Shown: positions 47,319 to 58,534, counted from the stretch's first letter. The stretch: 64,000 bases of DNA from Hyphomonadaceae bacterium (GCA_023384105.1 JAHDXR010000001.1:186001-250000), one strand, 5' to 3'. The notes: a model not told the origin generated them from the letters alone. Program-made: numbers and translations.

Positions 47319-47493
47319 GCTCTCCCTCGCGTCCTATTTTGAACCGAAGCTGGCGCGGCGGCGTCAAGCGCGGGCGAACAACATTGCCGCGTCTTAAGTC
47401 TGGCGGCGTCCATGACCGTCTTGTGAGGAAAATATCGACGCGATGTCGGCAAAGGCCGTAAGCGTTCGTTCCTGGAACGTGAGGTCCGATCCG

Positions 47494-47865
47494 ATGCTCT
47501 ACGCCATTCTCTGCTACAATGACGAAGCTGCGGTGTTTTCCTGGACCAAGGAGGAGGACGCCGCCGTGATGGCGCGGCTCGACGTCGTGCACAGGAAGTG
47601 GGAGGCGAGCGGCAAGCTGAAGCCGTCGCTGCGGCTGCTGCCGACCTCCGCTGCGACGACGCTGCGCAAGAAGGACAACGAGGTGCTCGACGGCCCGTAC
47701 GCCGAGACCAAGGAGCAATTGCTCGGCTTCTACATCATCGACGTCGACGGCCTGGAGGAGGGGCTTCAGTTCGCGCGCGAACTCACAGCCGCCAATCCCG
47801 GCGGCGCCTACGAGCTGCGGCCGGTCATGCTCTACAATCCGGGCAGCCCGGTGGAGCCGCGCTGA
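47494..47865 (+). CDS. YCII-related DGPF-type protein
   Basis: A 123-residue ferredoxin-like protein of the YCII-related family. It starts MLYAILCYNDEAAVFSWTKE and carries the hallmark DGPYAETKEQLLGFYIIDV, a variant of the DGPFAET motif. Such proteins are consistently encoded next to ECF42-type sigma factors. Their biochemical role is unresolved; the fold suggests a small enzyme or ligand-binding protein. The sigma factor gene starts 3 bp after its stop. ATG at 47494 fits the family start better than the upstream in-frame ATG at 47443. Confidence 0.9.
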   Translation: MLYAILCYNDEAAVFSWTKEEDAAVMARLDVVHRKWEASGKLKPSLRLLPTSAATTLRKKDNEVLDGPYAETKEQLLGFYIIDVDGLEEGLQFARELTAANPGGAYELRPVMLYNPGSPVEPR

Positions 47866-47868
47866 GCG

Positions 47869-49119
47869 ATGAGCGATCTCGCCTGGATCGATGCGGCGCT
47901 CGTCTCCGCGCGGCCCCAGGCGGTGGCGGCGCTGCTGCGCTATTTCCGCGATCTCGATCTGGCGGAGGAGGCCTATCAGGACGCCTGCCTGCGCGCGCTG
48001 AAGACCTGGCCGCAGAACGGACCGCCGCGCGATCCCGCAGCCTGGCTGATCATGGTCGGCCGCAACGCCGCGATCGACGTCGCCCGCCGCCGCGCGAAAC
48101 AGACCGAGCTGCCGGACGAAGCGCGCCTGTCCGATCTCGGCGACGTCGAAACGGCGGTCGTGCAGCATCTGGACGATGCGGACTATCGCGACGACGTGCT
48201 GCGTCTCATGTTCATCTGCTGCCATCCGGATCTGCCGGCGACGCAGCAGGTGGCGCTGGCGCTACGCATCGTCTCCGGCCTCAGCGTGCGCCAGATCGCG
48301 CGCGCGTTCCTGGTCGGCGAAAGCGCGATGGAGCAGCGCATCACCCGCGCCAAGGCCAAAGTCGCCGCCGCCGGCGCGCCGTTCGAGACGCCGGACGCCG
48401 CGCAGCGCGCCGAGCGTTTGGCCTCGGTGATGGCGATGGTCTATCTCGTATTCAACGAAGGCTATTCCGCCGCCGACCCCGCCAGCGACCGCGCCGCGCT
48501 GTGCGACGAAGCCATCCGCCTGGCGCGGCTGCTGTTGCGCATGTATCCGGCCGAGCCCGAGATCATGGGCCTCCTGGCGCTGATGCTGCTGCAGCATTCG
48601 CGACTCGCCGCGCGCTTCGACGCCGATGGCGGCGCGATCCTGCTCGAGGACCAGAACCGTACGCTGTGGAAGACGCCGCTGATCCAGGAGGGGCTGGCGC
48701 TGATCGACAAGGCGATGCGCAGCCGCAAGCCCGGCCCGTATCAGATCCAGGCCGCCACCGCCGGCCTGCACGCACGCGCGGCAACGCCGGAGGAGACCGA
48801 TTGGGCCGGCGTCGAAGCGCTCTACGCCGCGCTCGAACGGCACGCGCCCTCGCCGGTGGCGACGCTCAACCGCGCCGTCGCCGTGGCGAAGCTCAACGGC
48901 CCGCAGGCCGCGCTCGATTTGATCGCGCCGCTGGCGGACAGGCTCGACGGCTATTTCTACTTCCATGGCGTGCGCGGCGCGTATCTGAAGCAGCTCGGCC
49001 GCGCCGTGGAAGCGCGCGAAGCGTTCAACCGCGCCATCGCGCTCGCCAACACGCCGGCCGAAGCCGCCCACATCCGCCGGCATCTCGACAGCCTCGAAGC
49101 GGCGACGGCGAAAAAGTAG
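47869..49119 (+). CDS. ECF42-type RNA polymerase sigma factor with C-terminal extension
   Basis: A 416-residue protein. The N-terminal sigma2 (residues 15-80: FRDLDLAEEAYQDACLRALK, NAAIDVARRR) and sigma4 regions (110-165: LRLMFICCHPDLPATQQVAL, SVRQIARAFLVGESAMEQRI) are followed by a ~220-residue helical, TPR-like extension. That architecture, the VFNEGYSAAD segment and the adjacent DGPF-type gene define ECF group 42. These lack a cognate anti-sigma factor, and the extension is thought to control activity. It likely directs transcription of the upstream YCII gene; the promoter was not identified. Confidence 0.93.
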   Translation: MSDLAWIDAALVSARPQAVAALLRYFRDLDLAEEAYQDACLRALKTWPQNGPPRDPAAWLIMVGRNAAIDVARRRAKQTELPDEARLSDLGDVETAVVQHLDDADYRDDVLRLMFICCHPDLPATQQVALALRIVSGLSVRQIARAFLVGESAMEQRITRAKAKVAAAGAPFETPDAAQRAERLASVMAMVYLVFNEGYSAADPASDRAALCDEAIRLARLLLRMYPAEPEIMGLLALMLLQHSRLAARFDADGGAILLEDQNRTLWKTPLIQEGLALIDKAMRSRKPGPYQIQAATAGLHARAATPEETDWAGVEALYAALERHAPSPVATLNRAVAVAKLNGPQAALDLIAPLADRLDGYFYFHGVRGAYLKQLGRAVEAREAFNRAIALANTPAEAAHIRRHLDSLEAATAKK

Positions 49120-49172
49120 AATCTGCGCCGCAGCTTGGACGCGCGGCGAGAACGCTTTTGGGACGATGTCCC

Positions 49173-49213
49173 GCGGCGCCTGCCCGCGACGGTTTGTCCG
49201 CTGCAGGCGCCGC
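49173..49213 (+). terminator. Strong hairpin after the sigma factor gene
   Basis: A perfect 11-bp stem GCGGCGCCTGC / GCAGGCGCCGC (49173-49183 with 49203-49213) encloses a 19-nt loop, 54 bp after the sigma factor stop. No T-run follows, so it is at best a weak or factor-dependent terminator, or a processing or regulatory structure before OmpW. Confidence 0.35.
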
Positions 49214-49290
49214 CGCCATTTGATCCGGCGCAAAAGCAAAGGTGACGGCTGCGTCATTGTAAATCCACTGTTTTGAACAGGGGATTTGCA

Positions 49291-49896
49291 ATGATCAAAG
49301 TAGGGGCGGCCGCGGTCGCCGTTTTTGCGGCCATGGCGCTGGCGGCGCCGGCCCATGCGGGCATCCTGGACAACGTCCAGATCAAGTTCGGCGTCTCCGG
49401 CGTGCTGCCGGACGAAAAGGGCGATCCGATCGACGTCGACATCTCCGACGAATGGGTGCCGTCGGCGCAGATCGAATACTTCTTCACCGACAACATCTCG
49501 GCCGAACTGCTCTGCTGTGTGGCCACCCATGACGTGACCGCCGCGGGCGGGGCGGTCGATCTCGGCGAGGTCACGCACTTCCCGCCGACGGTGACGCTCA
49601 AGTACCGCTGGACCAATTTCGGCCAGTTCGAGCCCTATGTCGGCGCCGGCGTGAACTACACCGCCTTCATCGACAGCGATCCGCCGGCGGGGCTTTCGGT
49701 CGACTACGACGACTCGTTCGGTCCGGCGCTGCAGCTCGGCTTCGACTATCGGCTCGACGAGCACTGGGGCGTGAACTTCGACGTCCGCCGCATCTGGATC
49801 AACACCGACGTCACCATCTCCGGCGCGGTCAACGCGACCGACGACGTCGACATCAATCCGTGGGTGGTGTCCACGTCGGTGGCGTACCGCTTCTGA
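49291..49896 (+). CDS. OmpW-family outer-membrane protein
   Basis: A 201-residue beta-barrel precursor. Signal peptide MIKVGAAAVAVFAAMALAAP then AHA, followed by an eight-stranded barrel pattern with FPPTVTLKYRWTNFGQFEPY and VGAGVNYTAFIDSDPPAGL, ending NPWVVSTSVAYRF, which has the C-terminal Phe required by the BAM complex. OmpW/AlkL proteins allow diffusion of small hydrophobic compounds through the outer membrane. The ATG at 49291 is preceded by AGGGGA. Monocistronic. Confidence 0.9.
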   Translation: MIKVGAAAVAVFAAMALAAPAHAGILDNVQIKFGVSGVLPDEKGDPIDVDISDEWVPSAQIEYFFTDNISAELLCCVATHDVTAAGGAVDLGEVTHFPPTVTLKYRWTNFGQFEPYVGAGVNYTAFIDSDPPAGLSVDYDDSFGPALQLGFDYRLDEHWGVNFDVRRIWINTDVTISGAVNATDDVDINPWVVSTSVAYRF

Positions 49897-50062
49897 GCTG
49901 AGGCGCCGCGCGTCGCTTCTCCTCACCCTTGGCCGCGCGGCGTCCCATGCGTGCGGCGGAGCTTCCCGGCTCCGCCGCGCGTTTCGTTTGCGCGGGAACT
50001 TTTCGCCGGCGTGCGCGTTGGGCGGCTGTATATGTTCCGATCTTTGGTTTGAGGCCGATGTG

Positions 50063-50257
50063 ATGACGACGGCGAAATTCAGCGCCGGCGAGCGCGTCTC
50101 CGTAATCCGCACCAACGCCATCGCCGCGCCGAGCGGCGTCTATGAAGTGATCAGCGTGCTGCCGCGCGACGCCGGCCCGCAACGCTATCGCGTGCGCAAC
50201 CCGGACGAGAGTTTCGACCGCATCATGGACGAAGCCCGACTCGAACCGCTGCACTGA
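50063..50257 (+). CDS. 64-residue conserved-type small protein
   Basis: A small soluble protein from MTTAKFSAGERVSVIRTNAI to ESFDRIMDEARLEPLH. Basic/hydrophobic alternation (GVYEVISVLP, QRYRVRNPDE) suggests a compact beta-barrel such as an SH3-like fold. I have seen this general pattern in alphaproteobacterial hypothetical proteins but know no function. Start chosen at 50063 since the upstream in-frame extension is Cys-rich and reads as non-coding. Confidence 0.65.
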   Translation: MTTAKFSAGERVSVIRTNAIAAPSGVYEVISVLPRDAGPQRYRVRNPDESFDRIMDEARLEPLH

Positions 50258-50402
50258 GGCGCTTGTACCGGGGACGGGGCGAAGCCGCGCCGTTCAGCTC
50301 GAATTGAAGCGGCGCCTAGCGCTCTCGGCATCGGCTTTGGTTCGTGCCGACGAGCGCGGGTGTGGGCCGGCGTGCGCAGCGACTATTGAAGAGCGCTGAC
50401 AT

Positions 50403-50566
50403 AAACCCTCTCCCTCCCGAGGAGGGAGAGGGCAGGGTGAGGGAGGAGGCGCGGGCATTTATCAGTTTTGGCGCCCGGTCTCTCCGCCTGTGCTTCATTC
50501 TGCGCCGCCGGCGCTCCACCCTCACCCAACCCTCTCCCTCCTCCCTCCTCGGGAGGGAGAGGGCTT
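50403..50566. repeat. Purine/pyrimidine-tract inverted repeat element
   Basis: Two outward copies of a hairpin motif face each other. The left unit (50404-50443) has a perfect stem CCCTCTCCCTCC-CGA-GGAGGGAGAGGG and then GCAGGGTGAGGG. The right unit (50518-50566) is the reverse order with CCCTCACCCAACCCTCTCCC. The whole block (about 165 bp) sits in the otherwise gene-free gap 50258-50576, next to the uvrB stop, and may end uvrB transcription. Similar tract repeats are known from many proteobacteria. Confidence 0.75.
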
Positions 50567-50576
50567 GTGGCGGGCT

Positions 50577-52904
<2,328 letters not shown>

Positions 52905-52989
52905 GGAGGGAAGGTAGGGCTGGGCGCTTCGTCCCGGTAGGGGCAGAAAGCGCCTGACGGGTGGCCGCCGGGCTTCTATCCTGACGCCG

Positions 52990-53864
52990 ATGACAGCTGC
53001 GATCTGGGATCATTATTGGCGGAGCGGTCAAATGCATTCGTGCTACGCCGCTGGCGCGCCGGTGGCGCACGCTGCGCTATGGAGGGCGTTCTTCGCGTCT
53101 TGTCCGCCTTGTGCGCGCGTGCTGGACTTGGCGTGCGGCGCTGGAGCAGTGGCGTGCGTCGCGCGGGACGCTGAGCGCGGCTTCGATGTCACAGGCGTGG
53201 ATTTCGCGACCGAGATCAAATCAATAGATGGGGTGAAGCTCGTGCTGGGCGCGCCGCTTGAAGCCCTGCCGCTGCCGGATGCGGGCTTCGATGTTGTCGT
53301 TTCCCAATACGGCTTTGAGTACGCCGATGTTGAGCCTGCATCGCGGGAGCTGGCGCGCGTGCTGGCGCCGGGTGGCGCGGTCGCGCTGGTCGTGCACGCC
53401 AGGGAGGGAGCGCCGGTGCAGGATATTGCTGGCCGGTTGGCGCGGGCGCGGCGCATGCTGGCGCCGGGCAGGTTTGCTGATGTCGTGCTGCGCCTCGCTG
53501 ACGCGCTCATGGCCGGTGCGCCGACGGAATCGCTGGCTGCCGAAGCGGAGGCCGCACGGGCCGTAGAGGCGAAGGCGGAACATGACGGCACGACGCGCGC
53601 GTGCTGGCGGTATTGAGCGACGCCTTCTATTCCCGTCGGCTGTTCGGTGGAGAACATGTCCGCGCCGGCGCTGCGGCGATCACGGAGGAGCTGCGCGGTT
53701 ACACGGAACGGATCGCGGCCATGACGGCTGCGGCGCTCTCGCGCGAGCAGGTGGAGGCGCTGGCGCGCCGCTTTGAGGGGCTCGGATTGAAAATCTTGCC
53801 GATCGAGGCGGCACACGCCGATAACGGCGATCTCGCCGGCTGGAGGCTTAGCTGTCGTTTCTGA
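52990..53864 (+). pseudogene. SAM-dependent methyltransferase, frameshifted and truncated by an IS
   Basis: The first frame (52990-53616) encodes a class I methyltransferase domain (VLDLACGAGAVACVARDAER, FDVTGVDF, DAGFDVVVSQYGFEYADV). It runs out of frame near 53595 (in ACGCGCGCGTGCTGG) and stops. The +1 frame from about 53601 continues convincingly (VLAVLSDAFYSRRLFGGEHV through LAGWRLS). One missing G in the CG-rich tract would rejoin them. The last four codons lie inside the IS481 element; the original ending, readable beyond the IS at 54875, would be ARS and TAG. Either a real decay event or a sequencing error plus an IS insertion. Confidence 0.75.
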
Positions 53865-54868
53865 GCGGGTTGTTCATCGTTTGAGTTGCAGCGCCTGCGC
53901 TGGCGATCGCCCAGCGAGGCTAGCATGGGGCCGCCGCAGATTGTAGCGGCGCATGAAGGGGCCCAGCGCCGCGTTTCGCCGGGCCGAAGAGCTGTAGGGC
54001 CTGGCGTAGGCCCATTCGCGCAGCAGCGTCTGGATGAAGCGTTCGGCCTTGCCGTTGGTGCGGGGCGTATATGGCCGGGTGCGCAGGTGGCGGATGTTCG
54101 CGCGCTTGAGCGCGGCGGCGAAGAGCTTGGAGCGATAGGCCGAGCCGTTGTCGGTCATCACGCGCTCGACGGTGACGCCACAGCCGCGCATCCATTTGAG
54201 CACGCGGGCGAGGAAGGCTTCGGCGCTTTGCTGTTGTTCGTCGGGTAGGATTTCGACGTAAGCGAGCCTTGTGGCGTCGTCGATGGCGACATGGACGAAG
54301 TCGAAGCCAGCGCCGCGGGAGCGCGGCTGGGCTTCTTGATAGCCGCCGATGCGATGGCCTATTCTGTTGAAACGGCCAAGTTTCTTGATGTCGATATGGA
54401 TAAGTTCGCCGGCCTTGGCGCGCTCGTAGCGCCGCGCCGGCGCCTTGGGCTCAAGCAGCTTGAGCCGGCCCATGCCCAGACGCCGGAGCCAGCCGGCGAC
54501 GGTGGAGCGCTTCAGCTTCAGCCGCCGCGCGATGGCCGCGCCGGTCATGCGTCCACGCCGGAGCCGCGCGATCTCCGCGATCAGCGGTTCGGCCAAGCGA
54601 TTGGCGACGCGCCGCGCCCGGCAGGGCCGGTTTTCGGCGCAGTCTCTGGCCAGCCATTTGTAGACGGTGCGGGCCGAGACGCCGGCCGCTTCGCCGATTT
54701 CAGCGATCGACCAGCCCTCCTGGCGGCGTTGCGCCATCAGCTCTCGAATATAAGGCGTGGTTCTGGCATTCTTGTGCGCGTTCACGGGGGACTCCGAAGA
54801 AGGTGGTTGGCTTCGCAACCCCAGCTTCTACGGCTCAACTCCCGTGAACAACCCGCTCAGACTTCACA
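53853..54868. mobile_element. IS481-family insertion sequence, 1016 bp, with 6-bp target duplication
   Basis: Ends are TGT...ACA. Terminal inverted repeats contain an exact 16-bp match, CTGAGCGGGTTGTTCA (53861-53876), with its complement at 54845-54860. The hexamer CTTAGC occurs immediately left (53847-53852) and right (54869-54874), a target site duplication. One transposase gene fills the element. The insertion displaced the final codons of the methyltransferase pseudogene. Confidence 0.9.
53874..54785 (-). CDS. IS481-family transposase
   Basis: A 303-residue DDE transposase. Two N-terminal helix-turn-helix blocks (EGWSIAEIGEAAGVSARTVY, GAAIARRLKLKRSTVAGWLR) precede the rve-type catalytic core with D in LIHIDIKKLG, D in MTDNGSAYRS and E in TNGKAERFIQTLLREW, ending ARPYSSSARRNAALGPFMRR and RPHASLAGRSPAQAL. 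All three acidic residues are present, so the enzyme could be active. GTG at 54785 is preferred because GGAG lies 8 bp upstream; a TTG at 54818 is the alternative. The stop lies inside the left terminal inverted repeat. Confidence 0.9.
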   Translation of the reverse strand: MNAHKNARTTPYIRELMAQRRQEGWSIAEIGEAAGVSARTVYKWLARDCAENRPCRARRVANRLAEPLIAEIARLRRGRMTGAAIARRLKLKRSTVAGWLRRLGMGRLKLLEPKAPARRYERAKAGELIHIDIKKLGRFNRIGHRIGGYQEAQPRSRGAGFDFVHVAIDDATRLAYVEILPDEQQQSAEAFLARVLKWMRGCGVTVERVMTDNGSAYRSKLFAAALKRANIRHLRTRPYTPRTNGKAERFIQTLLREWAYARPYSSSARRNAALGPFMRRYNLRRPHASLAGRSPAQALQLKR

Positions 54869-55153
54869 CTTAGCGCGCGGAGCTAGGCGCTTCGTTTATC
54901 ACGTAATCCCGTTGGCCGTAGGAAGCGGACGCCGCAGGCGCCGCGCAGCTGCCGTGGTGAAGTTACACCTCGTTCAGCATGAACTGTAGAAGAGTATTCG
55001 ACATCGTCTTGGAGTTTCTCAGGCAGCGTACCTCTGTGACCGCAGAATATTGAGATTTCTTACCTGACGTAGCGAACCGGCTCCGCAATTTTGACGCAAA
55101 AGACACAGTGGCGGAGTCTCATTAGGGTGTACCTGATTTGTTCCCCCGGAAAG

Positions 55154-55173
55154 AGGTCAAGGGCCTTTGACCT
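55154..55173. promoter_or_regulatory. Palindrome overlapping a possible -35 of the TonB receptor
   Basis: AGGTCAAGGG faces CCTTTGACCT, a 20-bp inverted repeat with one mismatch pair. Its right half contains TTGACC (55167-55172), with TAGCGT 18 bp further as a candidate -10. A dimeric regulator binding here would cover the promoter. The rest of 54869-55354 shows no gene. Confidence 0.45.
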
Positions 55174-55221
55174 GGGTTAAATTGTGTCGTTAGCGTTGCC
55201 ACAGCATGGCGGGAGTCGATG

Positions 55222-55295
55222 CCGAGTTTACTCGGACGTCCCTGGGGGGACGTTAGACAACTTTCGCAAGCGGAATTCGGGCGAATGGTCGCCCG
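55222..55295 (+). promoter_or_regulatory. Three tandem hairpins in the leader of the TonB receptor gene
   Basis: Successive stems: CCGAG-TTTA-CTCGG (55222-55235), ACGTCCC-TGGG-GGGACGT (55236-55253, starting at the next base), and CGGGCGA-ATGG-TCGCCCG (55278-55295). All have 4-nt loops and perfect stems. They lie 60-130 nt before the start codon, so they would be in the 5' untranslated RNA. No known riboswitch consensus was recognised. Confidence 0.5.
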
Positions 55296-55354
55296 GAAGA
55301 GAAGTAGGGCGGCGCCATTTCGGACCGTCCGGCGCTCTTAGGGGGTTCATAGTA

Positions 55355-58300
55355 ATGTCTATCAAGAAGCAGGAAGGACGTAAGTCTCTGCTCGCGGGCG
55401 CGTCTGTGCTCGCAGCGGCGACCGCCATGTTCGCGGGAGCGCCGCCGGCGCTCGCGCAGGACACGACGGCCGAAGAAGGCGAAGCGATCGTCGTCACCGG
55501 TACGCGCATTGCGCGCCGCGATGCGGTGGCCGAAAGCCCGATTCTCTCGGTTGAGTCCCAGGAGATGACGGAAAGCGGCTTTGTCACGGTCGAGCAATAT
55601 CTTAATACGTTGCCACAAGTGACGCCTGGCGTGAGCTCGCAATCGAACAACCCGAGCTCCAATGGCCGCGCCTTCATCGACCTGCGGGGTCTCGGCTCTG
55701 GCCGCACGCTGATCCTGATGGACGGCCGCCGTCCGATGGGCTCGCTCTCGAGCGGCACCGTCGACGTCAACACGATTCCGGCGGCTCTGACCGAACGCGT
55801 TGAAATCATCACCGGCGGCGCGGCGTCCACCTATGGTGCGGACGCTCTTGCCGGCGTCGTCAACTTCATCATGCGCGATGACTTCGAAGGCTTCCAGGCC
55901 GACGGTCAATACCGCATCACCGAGCAGGGCGACGGTGAAGAGTGGAACACCGACTTTACGTTCGGCGGCCAGTTCGCTGACGGCCGCGGCAGCGCGGTGT
56001 TCAACGCCAGCTACTTCAGCCGCGACCCGATGTACAAGGGCGCACGCGACTTTGCGGCGCAAGCGTCGTCGGCGACCGGCATCTTCCCAGGTGGTCAATT
56101 CACGACCGGTACCAACACGCCGAGTGAAGCGGCGATCGACGGGATTTTTGCGGGCGGCGCCTGCACGCCCACGATCAGCGGCGCGGTGCAGCTGACCGGC
56201 GGTCAGGCCGGCTTCGGTTTCAACCCTGACGGCACGCTGTTCTGCACCGGCACCAGTGGCAATGCGTTCGACTCAGTCGGCTATACGGGCCCGTCGAGCT
56301 ATATCGCTACGGCGTTCTATCCGGACGCGTTCAGCTATAACTTCGAGCCGGACAATATCCTCGTCCTGCCGATGGAGCGCTGGAGCTTCTACACGAACGT
56401 TGAGCTGGAAGTGAACAACGCGTTCCGGCCGTACGCTCGGGCGCTCTACACTAACTACAACGCGCTGCAAGAACTGGCGCCCACGCCGGGTTCGGGCTGG
56501 ACCGTTCCGGTCACCAACCCGTGGGTGGCCGCTAATCCGCAGCTCTCCGCGCTGCTGGCCTCGCGCCCGGTGCAGACCTATTGCTTGAATACGGATCCGG
56601 CATGTGTCGCCGCTGACCCACTGACGACGCCGACAACGAACGCCGCACTCGTCGGCACCAACGTGCCAAATACGGGCCCGAATGTGCCGTTCGCCTACGG
56701 GCGCCGGTTTAACCAGATCGGCGGCCGTACCGGCTATAACACGCACGACGTGTGGCAGGTGACGCTTGGCACCCAAGGCGATCTCAACGACTCCTGGTCG
56801 TATGACATCTACGCCTCGATGGGCCGTTCGGTGCAGAACGAGATTCAGGGCGGCAACATCCGCTTCCTGGTTGTCCAGGACGTGCTGAACGATCCGACGA
56901 CGGGCGCCGGCGGCGCCTGCTCGACCTGGAACCCCTTCGCCGAAAACTCCGGCATCACTGCCGCGTGCGCGGATGCCATCTCGCTCCAAGCGAAGAACCT
57001 CACGGTCATCGAGCAGGAAATCGTCGAAGGCACCATCACCGGCGATCTGTTCGAGCTTCCGGCCGGCGCCGTCCAGATCGCGCTGGGCGCCAGTTACCGG
57101 AACATCGATTTCAGCTTCCAGCCGGACTCGGGCCTCGTCCCGGGTGAGGTCGTGGGCTTCAACGCGCAGCTCCCGATCAATGGCGAAGTCGATTGGTTCG
57201 ACCTGTTCGGCGAAGTCTACATCCCGCTGCTGGCGGATATGCCGCTCGTGGAAAACCTGTCGATCACGGCAGGCTATCGCACGACCGACCAAAGCCAGTC
57301 GGGTTCGGCCGACAGCTGGAAAATCACCGGCGACTGGACCGTCAACGATTGGCTGCGGTTCCGTGGCGGCGTGCAAACCGCTATCCGTTCGCCGTCGATC
57401 TCCGAACTGTTCGCGCCGCAGGTGCCGAACTTCCCGAGCTATTCGGGCCAGGATCCGTGCAACACGTCGGCTACCGCTGCAATGATTGCCAACAGTACTG
57501 GTTCGTATCACCCGGAGTACGGTCGTAACGGCCCGAACGGGGCGCTGGTGCAGGCGCTCTGCGCAGCGCAGGGCGATGGCACGGCGGGCGGCCCGACGTT
57601 CCAACAGTCGTTCGGTCAGGCGCAAGCGCTCGCCGGCGGCAACCCGAACCTGTCGCCCGAAACGTCGGACTCCTATACGGTCGGCTTTGTGCTGAACTCG
57701 CCGATCGCGACCGGCTTCATCAACGATCTCTACCTCTCGGTCGATTACTGGAACATCGAAGTTGAAGACGCCATCGGCGCCTTTAGCGCCACGACGATCA
57801 TCCAGCGCTGCTTCAACCGTGATGGCGCCAACCCGACCTACAGCCCCACCAACGCTTGGTGCCAGCTGTTCGATCGTGGCGCCGGCGACGGTCGTGTCAT
57901 CAACATGCTGCAGCTCCAGGACAATCGGAACTATATCGAAACCAGCGGTGTCGATATCGCGTTGGGTTGGGGCATTGACCTCTCCAGCCTGGGCGACCTC
58001 GACTTCCGCGTGGTGTCGACCTGGGTTGAAGGCTATGGTGCTGGCACGACGGTCTCGGCCGCGGATCCGATCTACGAATATGTCGGGACCATCGGCACGG
58101 GTACCGGTTCGGCAGTGCCGGAATGGCGTCACACGGTCACCACGACCTGGAACTATGATGCGCTCAGCCTGACCGGCACGGGCCGTTTCATCGACGCCAT
58201 GAGCCACGCTAACCTGATCACGGGCGGTACGGGTTCAGGCACCGAGGAGACTTGGTACTTCGACCTGCGCGGCAGCTTTGATCTGACCTCGAACGTCACG

Positions 58301-58435
58301 CTCCGTGCGGGCGTGAACAACGTGTTCGACGAAGGTCCGCAGATTTACTCGCCGAACATCCAGGCGAACACCGATCCGTCGACCTACGACATCCTGGGTC
58401 GGCGCTTCTTCGTGGGTGTGAACCTGCGCATGTAA
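55355..58435 (+). CDS. TonB-dependent receptor
   Basis: A 1026-residue outer-membrane receptor. Signal peptide starts MSIKKQEGRKSLLAGASVLA and ends near PPALAQ. A TonB-box-like EAIVVTGTR, the plug domain with DLRGLGSGRTLILMDGRRPM and RVEIITGGAASTYGADALAG, then a large 22-stranded-type barrel ending LGRRFFVGVNLRM. It imports a large or scarce substrate using TonB energy; the long plug-proximal sequence and lack of a clear siderophore signature leave carbohydrates or peptides possible. The ATG at 55355 starts the signal peptide; the longer frame covers the hairpin leader. A strong terminator follows. Confidence 0.94.
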   Translation: MSIKKQEGRKSLLAGASVLAAATAMFAGAPPALAQDTTAEEGEAIVVTGTRIARRDAVAESPILSVESQEMTESGFVTVEQYLNTLPQVTPGVSSQSNNPSSNGRAFIDLRGLGSGRTLILMDGRRPMGSLSSGTVDVNTIPAALTERVEIITGGAASTYGADALAGVVNFIMRDDFEGFQADGQYRITEQGDGEEWNTDFTFGGQFADGRGSAVFNASYFSRDPMYKGARDFAAQASSATGIFPGGQFTTGTNTPSEAAIDGIFAGGACTPTISGAVQLTGGQAGFGFNPDGTLFCTGTSGNAFDSVGYTGPSSYIATAFYPDAFSYNFEPDNILVLPMERWSFYTNVELEVNNAFRPYARALYTNYNALQELAPTPGSGWTVPVTNPWVAANPQLSALLASRPVQTYCLNTDPACVAADPLTTPTTNAALVGTNVPNTGPNVPFAYGRRFNQIGGRTGYNTHDVWQVTLGTQGDLNDSWSYDIYASMGRSVQNEIQGGNIRFLVVQDVLNDPTTGAGGACSTWNPFAENSGITAACADAISLQAKNLTVIEQEIVEGTITGDLFELPAGAVQIALGASYRNIDFSFQPDSGLVPGEVVGFNAQLPINGEVDWFDLFGEVYIPLLADMPLVENLSITAGYRTTDQSQSGSADSWKITGDWTVNDWLRFRGGVQTAIRSPSISELFAPQVPNFPSYSGQDPCNTSATAAMIANSTGSYHPEYGRNGPNGALVQALCAAQGDGTAGGPTFQQSFGQAQALAGGNPNLSPETSDSYTVGFVLNSPIATGFINDLYLSVDYWNIEVEDAIGAFSATTIIQRCFNRDGANPTYSPTNAWCQLFDRGAGDGRVINMLQLQDNRNYIETSGVDIALGWGIDLSSLGDLDFRVVSTWVEGYGAGTTVSAADPIYEYVGTIGTGTGSAVPEWRHTVTTTWNYDALSLTGTGRFIDAMSHANLITGGTGSGTEETWYFDLRGSFDLTSNVTLRAGVNNVFDEGPQIYSPNIQANTDPSTYDILGRRFFVGVNLRM

Positions 58436-58459
58436 GTTGCGGAAGCAGGCTAAGAATTG

Positions 58460-58488
58460 GGGCGGAGGGAGACCTCCGCCCTTTTTTT
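58460..58488 (+). terminator. Rho-independent terminator of the TonB receptor gene
   Basis: A perfect 9-bp stem GGGCGGAGG / CCTCCGCCC with a GAGA tetraloop (58460-58481) runs straight into seven Ts (58482-58488), 24 bp after the receptor stop codon. Confidence 0.93.
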
Positions 58489-58534
58489 GTCAAAATGATG
58501 AGGGCCGCTTTTGAATTAGCGAGCGCGCAGGAGC

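Noticed and set aside
45115-48225. A 1036-codon minus-strand frame
   Set aside because: Only its last 252 codons (pseudouridine synthase) are real; the rest is antisense to the sigma factor genes or out of frame with the Sel1 protein.
55253-58207. Long minus-strand frames opposite the first TonB receptor
   Set aside because: Composition typical of antisense shadow; the plus strand has a signal peptide, plug and barrel.
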